Shown here: positions 16,670 to 25,262 of the stretch, piece by piece
How the letters are laid out: the number at the start of each line of letters is the position of its first letter
How positions within the stretch are numbered: position 1 is the first letter of the stretch
Source: an uncultured Prevotellaceae bacterium
Lineage (GTDB): Bacteria > Bacteroidota > Bacteroidia > Bacteroidales > Bacteroidaceae
Length of the DNA stretch: 64,000 nt
Direction: 5' to 3'
Assembly (NCBI GenBank): GCA_900319385.1
Contig: ONOG01000004.1
Coordinates: forward strand, 35,443-99,442
Position numbers and translations under genes: made by a program
Notes under the pieces: generated by a model
Seen by the model: only the letters and a program-made list of their open reading frames with translations
The model's database searches: none
What the model was told of the DNA's origin: nothing

Positions 16670-17869
16670 TTACCTCCTTCTTCTTCCGAGCAGGTCACCG
16701 ATGCCGTCCATGTCGAAGGCGACGGTGAAGCGGAGCGTCTGGTCGAGCGGGTTTGACTGTGCAGCTGAGATGACATAACCGGCGTCGATCGAGAAGACGC
16801 TCATCTTGAAGCCCGCACCCACTGTGTAGTATTTGCGGTTACCCTTGTTGGGGTGTTCGTAGTGGTAACCGGCACGCAGGAAGAATTTGTCGTCGTAGCT
16901 ATATTCGGCACCGATGCTCCAGTTGATTTCCTGCAATTCCTCCTTGAAGCCGTTCGGTGCGTCGTTGAACGACTTGAAGATGCCGCTGATGGGCGAGACA
17001 TTGTAGTAGCCCTGGTCCATGAGCCACGATGTGTAGCCCGAATAGTCCGTTTCCTCAGCATCGGGATGCTCTTCCAGATATTGCTTCATCGTGGGGCGGG
17101 TGGGCACCATCAGCTTGTTGACATCTGCCGAGATGGTGAAGCGGTTGTAGTCGTCGATAGGAATCAGCAGCGACATACCCAGACGCAGGTTTGTCGGAAG
17201 GAATTCACTCGTGTTACCCTCGTCGTATGAGATTTTCGAACCGATGTTCGAGGCGTTCAGACCCCAACCCAGCTGACACTCACGGTTGCCTATGTTCAGG
17301 TAGCCTTGGTGGTAGAGGGCGATGTCGGCTGCGAAGGCGTTGCCAGGCGTCGTCTCGTCGTCCGACTTGTAGGCCAGGTCGCTGCGGATGTAGCGCAGGG
17401 CAACGGCTGCCGAGAATGTCTCGGAGAGCATACGAGAGTAGGCCACATCAATGCTCATTTCGTAGGGCTTGATTTTTTCCTCCATGCCTGCGCCGTAGGC
17501 CGTCACCTCACCCAGCGAGAAGTAGCGGAGCGAAGCCGAAACAGCGTCGTAGTCGCCGATGCGGTAGTAGCCGGTGATGTTGGCCAGGTCGATGTCGCTC
17601 ACCAACTGACGGAGCCACGGTGTGTAGTTGAGGGCCACGCCGGAACGGCTGATGGCGAACGGATACTTGGCGGGGTTCCAGTATTGCGAGTTGACATCGG
17701 GGTCGGTGGCTGCACCGACGTCGCCCATGGCGCCGGCACGGGCGTCGGGGGCGATGGCCAGCGAAGTCACGCCGTAATAGACGGGGTTGAGCTGATCTCT
17801 CACGTCCTGAGCCTGCAACTGACTTGTGCAAAGTGCCAGGGTGAGTAAGGTCAAGAGGGTTTTCTTCAT
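16670..17869 (-). CDS. porV: Type IX secretion system outer-membrane protein PorV
   Basis: A 399-residue 14-strand-type outer-membrane barrel of the FadL-like superfamily that receives cargo from the translocon and shuttles it to the PorU attachment complex. It has a signal peptide (LLTLALCTSQLQAQD) and the family start VTSLAIAPDARAGAMGDVGA (about 34-53), then SQYWNPAKYPFAIS. The C-terminal strand ends LRFTVAFDMDGIGDLLGRR. It lies about 100 bases downstream of porU, the same neighbour relation as in Porphyromonas gingivalis. Confidence 0.94.
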   Translation of the reverse strand: MKKTLLTLLTLALCTSQLQAQDVRDQLNPVYYGVTSLAIAPDARAGAMGDVGAATDPDVNSQYWNPAKYPFAISRSGVALNYTPWLRQLVSDIDLANITGYYRIGDYDAVSASLRYFSLGEVTAYGAGMEEKIKPYEMSIDVAYSRMLSETFSAAVALRYIRSDLAYKSDDETTPGNAFAADIALYHQGYLNIGNRECQLGWGLNASNIGSKISYDEGNTSEFLPTNLRLGMSLLIPIDDYNRFTISADVNKLMVPTRPTMKQYLEEHPDAEETDYSGYTSWLMDQGYYNVSPISGIFKSFNDAPNGFKEELQEINWSIGAEYSYDDKFFLRAGYHYEHPNKGNRKYYTVGAGFKMSVFSIDAGYVISAAQSNPLDQTLRFTVAFDMDGIGDLLGRRRR

Positions 17870-17972
17870 GTTTTGTGGGTTTTCTTCAGAGTCGTTTAGG
17901 TTTCTGTCGAGAGGGCCTCAGTTTGTGCCCCTAAGAGAAATAACGTTCAGACGGTGTGATTATTGTTTGCGC

Positions 17973-20900
17973 TTATTTTTTATTGATAAGCACGAATTTC
18001 TTGGCGATATCGTCGGATTGCCCTCCGTTGGACGAGACGTCGGCATGGACGATGTAGATGCCGGAGGTGAGGTGGTTGTCGGCTTCGTTCATGTCCCAGG
18101 TGAAACTGTAGGAGGTGCCGATGCTGAATCCGCTCTGACTGCTCTGCCATACGCGACGGCCGGTGACGTCATAGACCTTGAGGTCGATGCCGAGATTGGT
18201 CTGCGGACGGTCGGTGACGAAGGTGAAGGTGGTGATGCCGCTGGTGGTCGATTCGATGCGCAGGTCGGCGATGTTGGGGCTGGCGCCTTCGTTGACGTAG
18301 AACTGAATGGTGCTGAGCGACGGGTTGTTGAGAATGTCGTAGGCACGCAGGGTGAGCGTGTGTTGACCCTCGGGGAGCGTCGGGATAGGGAACTGGAGGC
18401 TACCCTTGCGGTAGTCGCCGACAGTGGGGGTGAAGTAGGAGTTGAGGGAGTAGGTCCGTGCTTCCTGGTTGTCGATGGAGGCGGTGATGTCGTGTCCGAC
18501 ACCGCTGCCTGTCATGTTGAGTCCGCTGTCGTCGTGGAGGCGGACGATGAGCAGGGGTGTCTCGTTGACGACGTCGCCGTCGCGGAAACTCTCGGTGTTG
18601 AGGAACATCTCAACGTCGGGACCCTGGGTGTCGGCAGAGAGTTCACTGGAGGTCCCTCCAACGGAGAAGTTGGTGAAGCGGCCGTTGGCTTCGATGGTGG
18701 CATCGGTGGTGGCGGCATAGAGGGAGATGAGTCCTTCCTGACCGCTGTAGTTGTTGTCGAGGGGAATGGGGAAGGTGAACTTGAACTTACCGTCGGTGAC
18801 GACGTCGGCACAGGTGTAGAGGGTGCGCAGACGGTCGGTGTAGGTGTAGGGGGTATCTACGTCGCCGGCGTTGTTGTTGCAGACGACGGTTTCGAGGTTG
18901 TCTTGTACGAGAGGGTAGATTTGTCCGTTGAACGTGTCGGCGAGATTACCTTCGGGGTCGGTGATGTGACCCTCAATCGTGAGCAGGCTACCGGCGTTGG
19001 CGGTGTAGGGTGTGCCTGGGGCATAGGTCTCGTTGATGCGGTCGATGACAATCTTATAGGTAGGGAGTGCGAGTCGGATGGCTGGGTCGCCGAGCAAGAC
19101 GAAGTGTGCTTTGTTGACACTGTTGCTGTTGGCGTCGATGAGCTGGCATTTGGTCGTCGAGAGTGCCTGTCCGATCGTTAAGGGTCTGCTGTTGGTGTTG
19201 TCCGTATTGAGGGCGAGGCTCATGAAGCGTCGGTTGAGCTCGCGGTTGGAGTCGGCAATGACGGTGCGTGTCGTGGTGAGGATGCCCATGGCGGCTCCGC
19301 TGGGGTTGAGGATAGCTGTCTCGCCGATGTTCTCCTCGTTCATGTCGAAGGGGGCGACGTCGCAGGCTGCGGTGACCCAGAGTGGCAGTCGGGGAGAGTT
19401 CCAGGTGGCGAAGTCGGCTGTCTTCATGACCATCTCGTGCGACAGGCAGTAGGCAGCGCCGTGGCCGGTATAGTTCATCACGAGGGCACCTTCCTGCATC
19501 TGCTTGTAGATGTCGGAGGTGGCAGCAGGGTAGGAGGCTCCGGTGGAGGTGACTTCGATGGGATAGGTGTCGAAGTAGATGCGGCGAATGCGCAGGTCGG
19601 GCGAACTGGTGGTGATGTCGTCGATGACGGTGGAGGCGTCGCGCATGTGCAGGTTTTCGTTGCCGTCGTCAGCCATGACGCAGATGAGGTTTTTCCAGTT
19701 GCCTACTTCCTCGTTGTTGATGTAGGTAATGAGTTTATCGACTACATCCTTGGCCTGCTTGGCTGTGTGGGCAGGGATGCGTCCGACGCCGAGACGTGGC
19801 TTCCAACGCAGGGGGTTACCGCTGGCATTGTCGTCGGTCATGGCGACGTACTCTTCCATGATGTAGCTGTATTTGTTGCTCAGACTGGTATCGCTCTCGT
19901 AGGCAAGCAGATAGTCATCGGGGTTGCTGTGGCGCATGTTGGACGTGACCATGCGGTTGTCCCATACACAGGGTCCGAAGAGCAGGATGTTCTTGGGACG
20001 GTTTTCCTCGGAGTCGGCACGGTCGTAGAGCATTTTTGCAAATCGGCGAATGGCCGTCTGGTCGGGTGTGCCGGAGGAGAATTCGTTGTAGATGGTCTGT
20101 GCCGGCAGGACGAGGCTACGCGTGCCGTCGTGCTGGTTGTGGGCGTTGGCCAACCGTTCGGCTTGTGCCGTGAGGCGACCACTATTGGGGACGACGATGA
20201 TGAGGTCGATGTCCTTGGCGGCATGGAGGTCCTGATTGGCCACGTCGCCCAGCTTGGTCGGTGTGGGATAGGTGGCGGTGGGGTTGACAGCCAGCAGTTC
20301 TTCCTTCATCCAGGCGTTCGTCGTGTTGGTGGCGCTGCTGAAGGGCACTCGCCAGGTGGCTGTACCGGCGTCGTAGGTACCGGCTACTTCTTCGATGCCG
20401 CTTGCCTGGGTAACATGCCAGAACACGGTCTCGGATGTGCCGCCAGTGAGTTGGAAGACGACGTCGCCACTGCTGGCGGGACGGAACAGGAGTGAAGTCG
20501 CGCCCTGCATGTCGAGGCGACGGATATAGGAGGCACGGATGTAGTCGAGGTGGCCGGATGTGCCGGAAGGACGTTCGTGGGTGAGGGTGACAGTGCTCGT
20601 CTCGCTGGTGGGGGCTGTGACGGTGTAGCCACCGAAGCGCATCATGCCGTACATGAACTCTTCGAGGGTTCCGAACGACAGTTTGCCGACCTGCTCTCCG
20701 TTGAACTTGATGGTCAGACTGGTGTTGCTGCCACCAGAGGCGAACTGTACGCCGAGGTTGAGGTTGGTGGTTTCGCCCACGATGCCTGGTGTGGCAAGGG
20801 TATAGGTGCGTGTCTTTCCGTTTGCAAAGTCGTATTCTTCGAAGAAACGACGTCCGGAGCGCATGAAGCTGAAGCCGTCGCTTTCGACGAGGGCATGCTC

Positions 20901-21401
20901 TGGGAACGTGGTTTGCTGTGTGGCACTGGAAGCGACCTCGTAGGCGTATTTTTCAAACTCCTTTGGGGCACCTTCGCCGCTATCGGTGAGGAAGTAGGAA
21001 ACGTTTTGGGTGTAGGGGTTGTTAAAGTGGCCGAACCCGCAACGGCTGGGAGTCGATGAGGTCAAGGTCCAACGTGTGGTGCCACGTCCGTAGAACAGGC
21101 AACGGTCGGCCGTGCGGTAGAGGGGAAGTTCGACGAGGTCGTCGTCGATGTTCTCGATTTGTGTCTCGGGCAGCACTTCGAGGTTGAGTCCGTAAAGGCG
21201 CACACGGTCGGGATTGCTGAATCCCCATGAGCGCAAGGTGCTATGGCTGAGCTGGTAAACACCGGCTTCGTCCACCTGAATGCGCACCCATCGTCCGCTG
21301 CTCAAGACGGAGTGGTCGGCATACTTCTGTGCCTCGACAGGACTGCTGCCCAGCCAAACGGACAGCAGAAGCATGAGGAATATGAGGTTGCTGTGTCTCA
21401 T
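17973..21401 (-). CDS. porU: Type IX secretion system sortase PorU
   Basis: An 1142-residue surface cysteine protease of the gingipain (C25) family. It cleaves the C-terminal signal of type IX cargo and joins the cargo to anionic lipopolysaccharide. A signal peptide (LIFLMLLLSVWLGSSPVEAQ) is followed by a prodomain-like beta region, then the catalytic domain with His647 in NYTGHGAAYC and Cys680 in VTAACDVAPFD. The last 80 residues form an Ig-like C-terminal domain (LKVYDVTGRRVWQS ... SGIYIVHADV ... KKFVLINKK), which PorU keeps rather than losing. The downstream gene is porV; upstream is the FAH-family gene at 30 bases. Confidence 0.94.
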   Translation of the reverse strand: MRHSNLIFLMLLLSVWLGSSPVEAQKYADHSVLSSGRWVRIQVDEAGVYQLSHSTLRSWGFSNPDRVRLYGLNLEVLPETQIENIDDDLVELPLYRTADRCLFYGRGTTRWTLTSSTPSRCGFGHFNNPYTQNVSYFLTDSGEGAPKEFEKYAYEVASSATQQTTFPEHALVESDGFSFMRSGRRFFEEYDFANGKTRTYTLATPGIVGETTNLNLGVQFASGGSNTSLTIKFNGEQVGKLSFGTLEEFMYGMMRFGGYTVTAPTSETSTVTLTHERPSGTSGHLDYIRASYIRRLDMQGATSLLFRPASSGDVVFQLTGGTSETVFWHVTQASGIEEVAGTYDAGTATWRVPFSSATNTTNAWMKEELLAVNPTATYPTPTKLGDVANQDLHAAKDIDLIIVVPNSGRLTAQAERLANAHNQHDGTRSLVLPAQTIYNEFSSGTPDQTAIRRFAKMLYDRADSEENRPKNILLFGPCVWDNRMVTSNMRHSNPDDYLLAYESDTSLSNKYSYIMEEYVAMTDDNASGNPLRWKPRLGVGRIPAHTAKQAKDVVDKLITYINNEEVGNWKNLICVMADDGNENLHMRDASTVIDDITTSSPDLRIRRIYFDTYPIEVTSTGASYPAATSDIYKQMQEGALVMNYTGHGAAYCLSHEMVMKTADFATWNSPRLPLWVTAACDVAPFDMNEENIGETAILNPSGAAMGILTTTRTVIADSNRELNRRFMSLALNTDNTNSRPLTIGQALSTTKCQLIDANSNSVNKAHFVLLGDPAIRLALPTYKIVIDRINETYAPGTPYTANAGSLLTIEGHITDPEGNLADTFNGQIYPLVQDNLETVVCNNNAGDVDTPYTYTDRLRTLYTCADVVTDGKFKFTFPIPLDNNYSGQEGLISLYAATTDATIEANGRFTNFSVGGTSSELSADTQGPDVEMFLNTESFRDGDVVNETPLLIVRLHDDSGLNMTGSGVGHDITASIDNQEARTYSLNSYFTPTVGDYRKGSLQFPIPTLPEGQHTLTLRAYDILNNPSLSTIQFYVNEGASPNIADLRIESTTSGITTFTFVTDRPQTNLGIDLKVYDVTGRRVWQSSQSGFSIGTSYSFTWDMNEADNHLTSGIYIVHADVSSNGGQSDDIAKKFVLINKK

Positions 21402-21430
21402 GTGTGTGGTCTTTAGGTTGTGTCTTTTGT

Positions 21431-22045
21431 CTATTTCACCCGCATTTTCAGCACTTCTCGGTCTTCGAGCCAGGCAGTGATGACTTCGCCTTCGTGTACT
21501 GGTCCCACGCCGGCGGGAGTTCCTGTGAAGATGAGGTCGCCCATCTTCAGGGTGAAGAACCGGCTGCAGTAGGCGATAATCTGATCGACGGTGTGGAGCA
21601 TTTCGGCCGTATGTCCTGTCTGGCGTGTCTGTCCGTCGATGTCGAGACGGAAATGGAGGTCTCCGACGGGTGGCAGTTCGGACTTGTTGACCATGTGGCC
21701 GACGGCCGCGCTACCATCGAATCCTTTCGACACGAGCCAGGGTTCTGCCTTTTGCCGCAACCGATGCTGCAGGTCGCGTGCGGTGAAGTCGATGCCCACA
21801 CTGAGCTCGTCGTAGTAGCGGTGGGCAAAACGCTCGTCGATGTCCTTGCCCAGCCGGCAGATGCGCACGACGAGTTCGGCTTCGTAGTCGAACTGTTCAG
21901 CGAAGTCGGGGACGAAGAACGGACGTCCCGTCAGCAGCAGTGCTGAATCGGGCTTCATGAACAGCACAGGCTCTTCATTATATAACGGATTCCCGAGTTC
22001 TTTATTGTGTGCGGCATAGTTCTGCCCGACGCAGAGTATCTTCAT
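21431..22045 (-). CDS. Fumarylacetoacetate hydrolase family protein (acylpyruvase-like)
   Basis: A 204-residue protein with the core FAH fold only, the size of the acylpyruvate hydrolase / oxaloacetate tautomerase branch (FAHD1 or YcgM type). Visible are CVGQNYAAHNKELG at the N-terminus, the metal-binding DYEAELVV near residues 52-59, GIDFTARDLQ and the closing GDLIFTGTPAGVGPV. Such enzymes act on small 2-oxo acids in the cytosol with Mg2+. It sits between rseP (19 bases) and porU (29 bases) in the long minus-strand run, a housekeeping gene embedded in an envelope cluster. The exact substrate is not decidable here. Confidence 0.9.
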   Translation of the reverse strand: MKILCVGQNYAAHNKELGNPLYNEEPVLFMKPDSALLLTGRPFFVPDFAEQFDYEAELVVRICRLGKDIDERFAHRYYDELSVGIDFTARDLQHRLRQKAEPWLVSKGFDGSAAVGHMVNKSELPPVGDLHFRLDIDGQTRQTGHTAEMLHTVDQIIAYCSRFFTLKMGDLIFTGTPAGVGPVHEGEVITAWLEDREVLKMRVK

Positions 22046-22064
22046 CGTCTTGGGTCAATATGGC

Positions 22065-23564
22065 TTAGATTCCGAACAGGCGGAGGAAGTCGTTCAGGTT
22101 GGCGAATATCAGCAGACCGAGCAGCAGGAACATACCCACATACTGCGCCCGTTCAAGGAATTTGTCGCTGGGCTTGCGTCCGGTGACGATCTCGTAGATG
22201 GCAAAGAGCGCATGGCCGCCGTCGAGGGCTGGGATGGGTAGCACGTTCATGAAGCCGAGGATGATGCTGAGGAAGGCGGTGAGCATCCAGAATTTGTACC
22301 AGTCCCACTCGGCAGGGAAGATGTTGCCGATGGAGACGAAGCCGCCAACCGATCGGGCACCTTTCTTGGTGAAGATGTACTTGAGGTCGCTCACGTATCC
22401 GCTCAGGATGTTGCCGGCATAGGCCACGCCTGCAGGCAGACTTTCGAGCAGACCATACTCACGGGTGGTCACCTTGTAGTCCGGCATCTTGTTGACGAAG
22501 CCCAAGGTAAATTCGGGGGTGAGTTGCACCTTGGCAGCTTGTTCCTTACCTTTTATATATATAAGCACCGTGCGTGCCCGAAGGCTGTCGGCATGGGTCG
22601 ATTCCTGAGTGATGCCGGCAGCGAGGGCGGCGAGTTGGTTTTGCACGTCGTTGAAGTCGTTGACGGGCTGGTCGTTGATGGCGGTGATGATGCTGCCCCT
22701 TTGCAGTCCGGCCTTCTCGGCAGGGCTTCCTGGCAGGATGCTGTCGATGTGGAGCGGGACGAGTGCATCGACATAGCGAGGCTGCTCCAGCATTTCGAGC
22801 AGGTTCATCTCGCCCGGCAGCTGAACGTCCAGCTTTTTGCCGTCGCGCTGGACATGGGCCACGCTGGCATTGCTGAGGTCGCGGAGGTGGTTCACGTTCC
22901 AGTCGTCGAACGTCTGGTCATCGACACCGAGGATGAGGTCGCCATCTTTGAAACCGTCGGCTTTGGCACGTTCGTTGAACTTCATGCCGTAGGTCATGTC
23001 GGTGGTCTTCACATATTCCTCGCCCCAGGTGTAGAGCACGCCGGCATAGATGATGAAGGCTACGAGGAAATTGACGATGACGCCGCCGAGCATGATGAGC
23101 AGGCGTTGCCAGGCGGGTTTGCTGCGAAACTCCCAGGGCTGTGGCTCAGTGGTGAGTTGCTGGTTGGTCTCGTCGATCATACCCGCAATCGAGACGTAGC
23201 CGCCGATAGGCAGCCAGCCGATGCCGTACTCAGTGCCGTGCTCGGGCTTGTAGATTTTGTTGCCGATGTTCTTGGTCTGGATTTTATCTTTCTGTCCAGT
23301 CAGCTGGTAGTATTGGTTTTTTAGCCACTGGAAGAAGTTCTGACCCTCGTCGCCTCGTTCGGTGATCAGAGGGCGGCGGAGCAAGCGACGGAACCAGTTG
23401 TCGTAGGTCGAGAAGAGGTGGAAGCCCCAGTTGGCAAAGAGGTAGAAGCGCGTGACGCGTGTCTTGAAGAGTTTGGCAAACAGGAAGTGGCCGCCTTCGT
23501 GTAGGGCGACCAGCAGGCTGAGTGAGAGAATGAACTGGAGTGTCTTGATGAGGATTGTTTCCAT
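22065..23564 (-). CDS. rseP: RIP zinc metalloprotease (site-2 protease, RseP type)
   Basis: A 499-residue inner-membrane protease that cleaves substrates such as anti-sigma factors or signal-peptide remnants within the membrane. The zinc site HEGGH lies in the first helix (His22-Glu23, His26), and the third ligand motif NVLPIPALDGGHALF is near the C-terminus. Between them lie PDZ-like modules (for example GSPAEKAGLQRGSIITAIND). A loop around residues 60-100 is longer than in Escherichia coli, which I believe is common in this phylum. It follows dxr by 28 bases, an order conserved in many genomes. Confidence 0.95.
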   Translation of the reverse strand: METILIKTLQFILSLSLLVALHEGGHFLFAKLFKTRVTRFYLFANWGFHLFSTYDNWFRRLLRRPLITERGDEGQNFFQWLKNQYYQLTGQKDKIQTKNIGNKIYKPEHGTEYGIGWLPIGGYVSIAGMIDETNQQLTTEPQPWEFRSKPAWQRLLIMLGGVIVNFLVAFIIYAGVLYTWGEEYVKTTDMTYGMKFNERAKADGFKDGDLILGVDDQTFDDWNVNHLRDLSNASVAHVQRDGKKLDVQLPGEMNLLEMLEQPRYVDALVPLHIDSILPGSPAEKAGLQRGSIITAINDQPVNDFNDVQNQLAALAAGITQESTHADSLRARTVLIYIKGKEQAAKVQLTPEFTLGFVNKMPDYKVTTREYGLLESLPAGVAYAGNILSGYVSDLKYIFTKKGARSVGGFVSIGNIFPAEWDWYKFWMLTAFLSIILGFMNVLPIPALDGGHALFAIYEIVTGRKPSDKFLERAQYVGMFLLLGLLIFANLNDFLRLFGI

Positions 23565-23570
23565 TTATTT

Positions 23571-23605
23571 TTTACTTTTCACTTATCACTTATCACTTTT
23601 CAATC
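23571..23605. repeat. Heptanucleotide array, 5 units, overlapping dxr 3' end
   Basis: TTTACTT, TTCACTT, ATCACTT, ATCACTT, TTCAATC between rseP and dxr. The last units encode the IEK ending and stop of dxr. Confidence 0.75.
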
Positions 23606-24738
23606 AAACTTGCTGCATAGCGACGTGCCTCGCAGTCGGTGTCGAGATAGGCTTCGAGCGACGATTCGTTGGTGAACGGAATGTGCTCCATCGTCTCGGA
23701 AATCACCTCGGCAATGCGGGTGAACGAGATGTGGTCGTCGATAAAGGCGCGATTAGCTATCTCGTTGGCGGCATTGACGATACAGGGCATATTGCCTCCC
23801 TGTGCCAGCGCATCGTAGGCGAGCTGGAGGCAGGGGAAGCGTTCTGTGTCGGGACGTTCGAAGCTGAGGTCTTTCAGCTGGAAGAAGTCCACGCGTTCGC
23901 TGTTGAGCGGCAAGCGCTGCGGATAGCTGAAGGCGTACTGGATGGGCAGGCGCATGTCGGGCACGCCGAGCTGTGCTTTCACGGCTCCGTCCTCGAACTG
24001 CACCATCGAGTGGATGACGCTTTGCGGATGCACCACCACTTGAATCTTGTCGGGTGTGACGCCGAAGAGCCATTTCGCCTCGATGACTTCAAATCCCTTG
24101 TTCATCATCGTGGCAGAGTCGATGGTGATCTTTGCCCCCATGTTCCACGTGGGGTGGGCGAGTGCCTGTGCCTTGGTCACGGTGCGCAGTTCCTCCTGCG
24201 AGAAGTGGCGGAAGGGGCCGCCGCTGGCAGTGAGCAGAATCTTCTCGATGCGGTTGCCACGTTCGATGCACTGGAAGATGGCGCTGTGTTCGCTGTCAAC
24301 CGGAAGGATGGGCACTTGATTTTCGGAGGCCAGGCGGTTGATGAGTTCACCTGCCACGACCAGCGTTTCCTTGTTGGCCAGTGCAATCACCTTCTTTGCC
24401 TTGATGGCACTGATGGTGGGGCGCAGTCCGGCAAAGCCTACCATCGAGGCGAGCACGATGTCCACCCCTTCGTCCTGCACGACCTCGCACAGTGCGTCGG
24501 CTCCAGCATACACCTTGATGGGAAGGTTGGAGAGGGCACGCTGCACGGCGTCGTAGTGCTGTTCGTTGGCAATCACCACCATTTCGGGCTGGAAACGGCG
24601 GGCCTGCTCCACGAGCAGTTCCACATTGTTGTTAGCTGTCAGCACGTAGGCTTCGAACAGGTCGCTGTGCTGCTCAATCACGTCGAGTGCCTGAGTGCCA
24701 ATCGACCCCGTCGAACCTAATATCGCAATTCGTTTCAT
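23593..24738 (-). CDS. dxr: 1-deoxy-D-xylulose-5-phosphate reductoisomerase
   Basis: Cytosolic NADPH-dependent enzyme that commits deoxyxylulose 5-phosphate to the non-mevalonate isoprenoid pathway; the target of fosmidomycin. The 381 residues begin with the nucleotide-binding MKRIAILGSTGSIGTQALDV, and further hallmarks are LANKETLVVAGELI, the metal and substrate loop PVDSEHSAIFQC, TASGGPFR and the flexible-loop motif THPTWNMG (here AHPTWNMG). Its start overlaps the rimM stop by 4 bases, so the two are probably translationally coupled. The C-terminal residues lie in a 7-bp repeat array. Confidence 0.97.
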   Translation of the reverse strand: MKRIAILGSTGSIGTQALDVIEQHSDLFEAYVLTANNNVELLVEQARRFQPEMVVIANEQHYDAVQRALSNLPIKVYAGADALCEVVQDEGVDIVLASMVGFAGLRPTISAIKAKKVIALANKETLVVAGELINRLASENQVPILPVDSEHSAIFQCIERGNRIEKILLTASGGPFRHFSQEELRTVTKAQALAHPTWNMGAKITIDSATMMNKGFEVIEAKWLFGVTPDKIQVVVHPQSVIHSMVQFEDGAVKAQLGVPDMRLPIQYAFSYPQRLPLNSERVDFFQLKDLSFERPDTERFPCLQLAYDALAQGGNMPCIVNAANEIANRAFIDDHISFTRIAEVISETMEHIPFTNESSLEAYLDTDCEARRYAASLIEK

Positions 24739-25259
24739 GATAAGTCTAAGAGTCCTTCGGGCAGAGACATCGTGAGTGTCTTCGCCTCATGGTTAATGTC
24801 TGTGATAAACTCTTCGTGGGCAGGTATCAGTGCTTCGCTGCCGTCGGGACGGCTGACGACGAACAGCCAGTTCTCGGTCTGGTCGTCGATGGCAGCGACG
24901 GTGCCAATGTCGGAACCGTCCTCGTTCTGCATCTGGAAGCCGACGAAGTAGTTGAGCGAGAGTTCTTCCTCACCGCTTTCGGCTGCTTTGGCTTTTTCGA
25001 AAAACACACGGCAGCCCACCAGCCGCTGAGCTTGGTCGGCTGTGTCGATGTCGTCGAACTTCATCAGCACCGATGTGTCGCTGCGGAATCGGTATTCCTC
25101 GATGAAGAAGGGCACAAGGATGCCGTCCACCTCGACAATGACGTAGTCGCTGTCGGTGCGGTCGAAGATGTCGTCGGTGAGGTGCATGACCACCTCGCCG
25201 CGCAGGGCATGGGTCTTCGAGATGTGTCCTATCTGGTAAACGTCGTCGTAGCGGATCAT
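24735..25259 (-). CDS. rimM: Ribosome maturation factor RimM
   Basis: A 174-residue factor that helps assemble the head of the 30S subunit through ribosomal protein S19. The N-terminal barrel has the signature IGHISKTHALRGEVVMH (about 11-27) and the C-terminal PRC-barrel region has YFVGFQMQNEDGSDIG and ALIPAHEEFI. It sits 3 bases after murA and overlaps dxr by 4 bases, within a tightly packed minus-strand operon. Confidence 0.95.
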   Translation of the reverse strand: MIRYDDVYQIGHISKTHALRGEVVMHLTDDIFDRTDSDYVIVEVDGILVPFFIEEYRFRSDTSVLMKFDDIDTADQAQRLVGCRVFFEKAKAAESGEEELSLNYFVGFQMQNEDGSDIGTVAAIDDQTENWLFVVSRPDGSEALIPAHEEFITDINHEAKTLTMSLPEGLLDLS

Positions 25260-25262
25260 GGG

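Noticed and set aside
17826..19181. A 451-codon plus-strand frame opposite porU
   Set aside because: Antisense shadow with Val/Gly/Asp bias; porU motifs and catalytic residues are on the minus strand.
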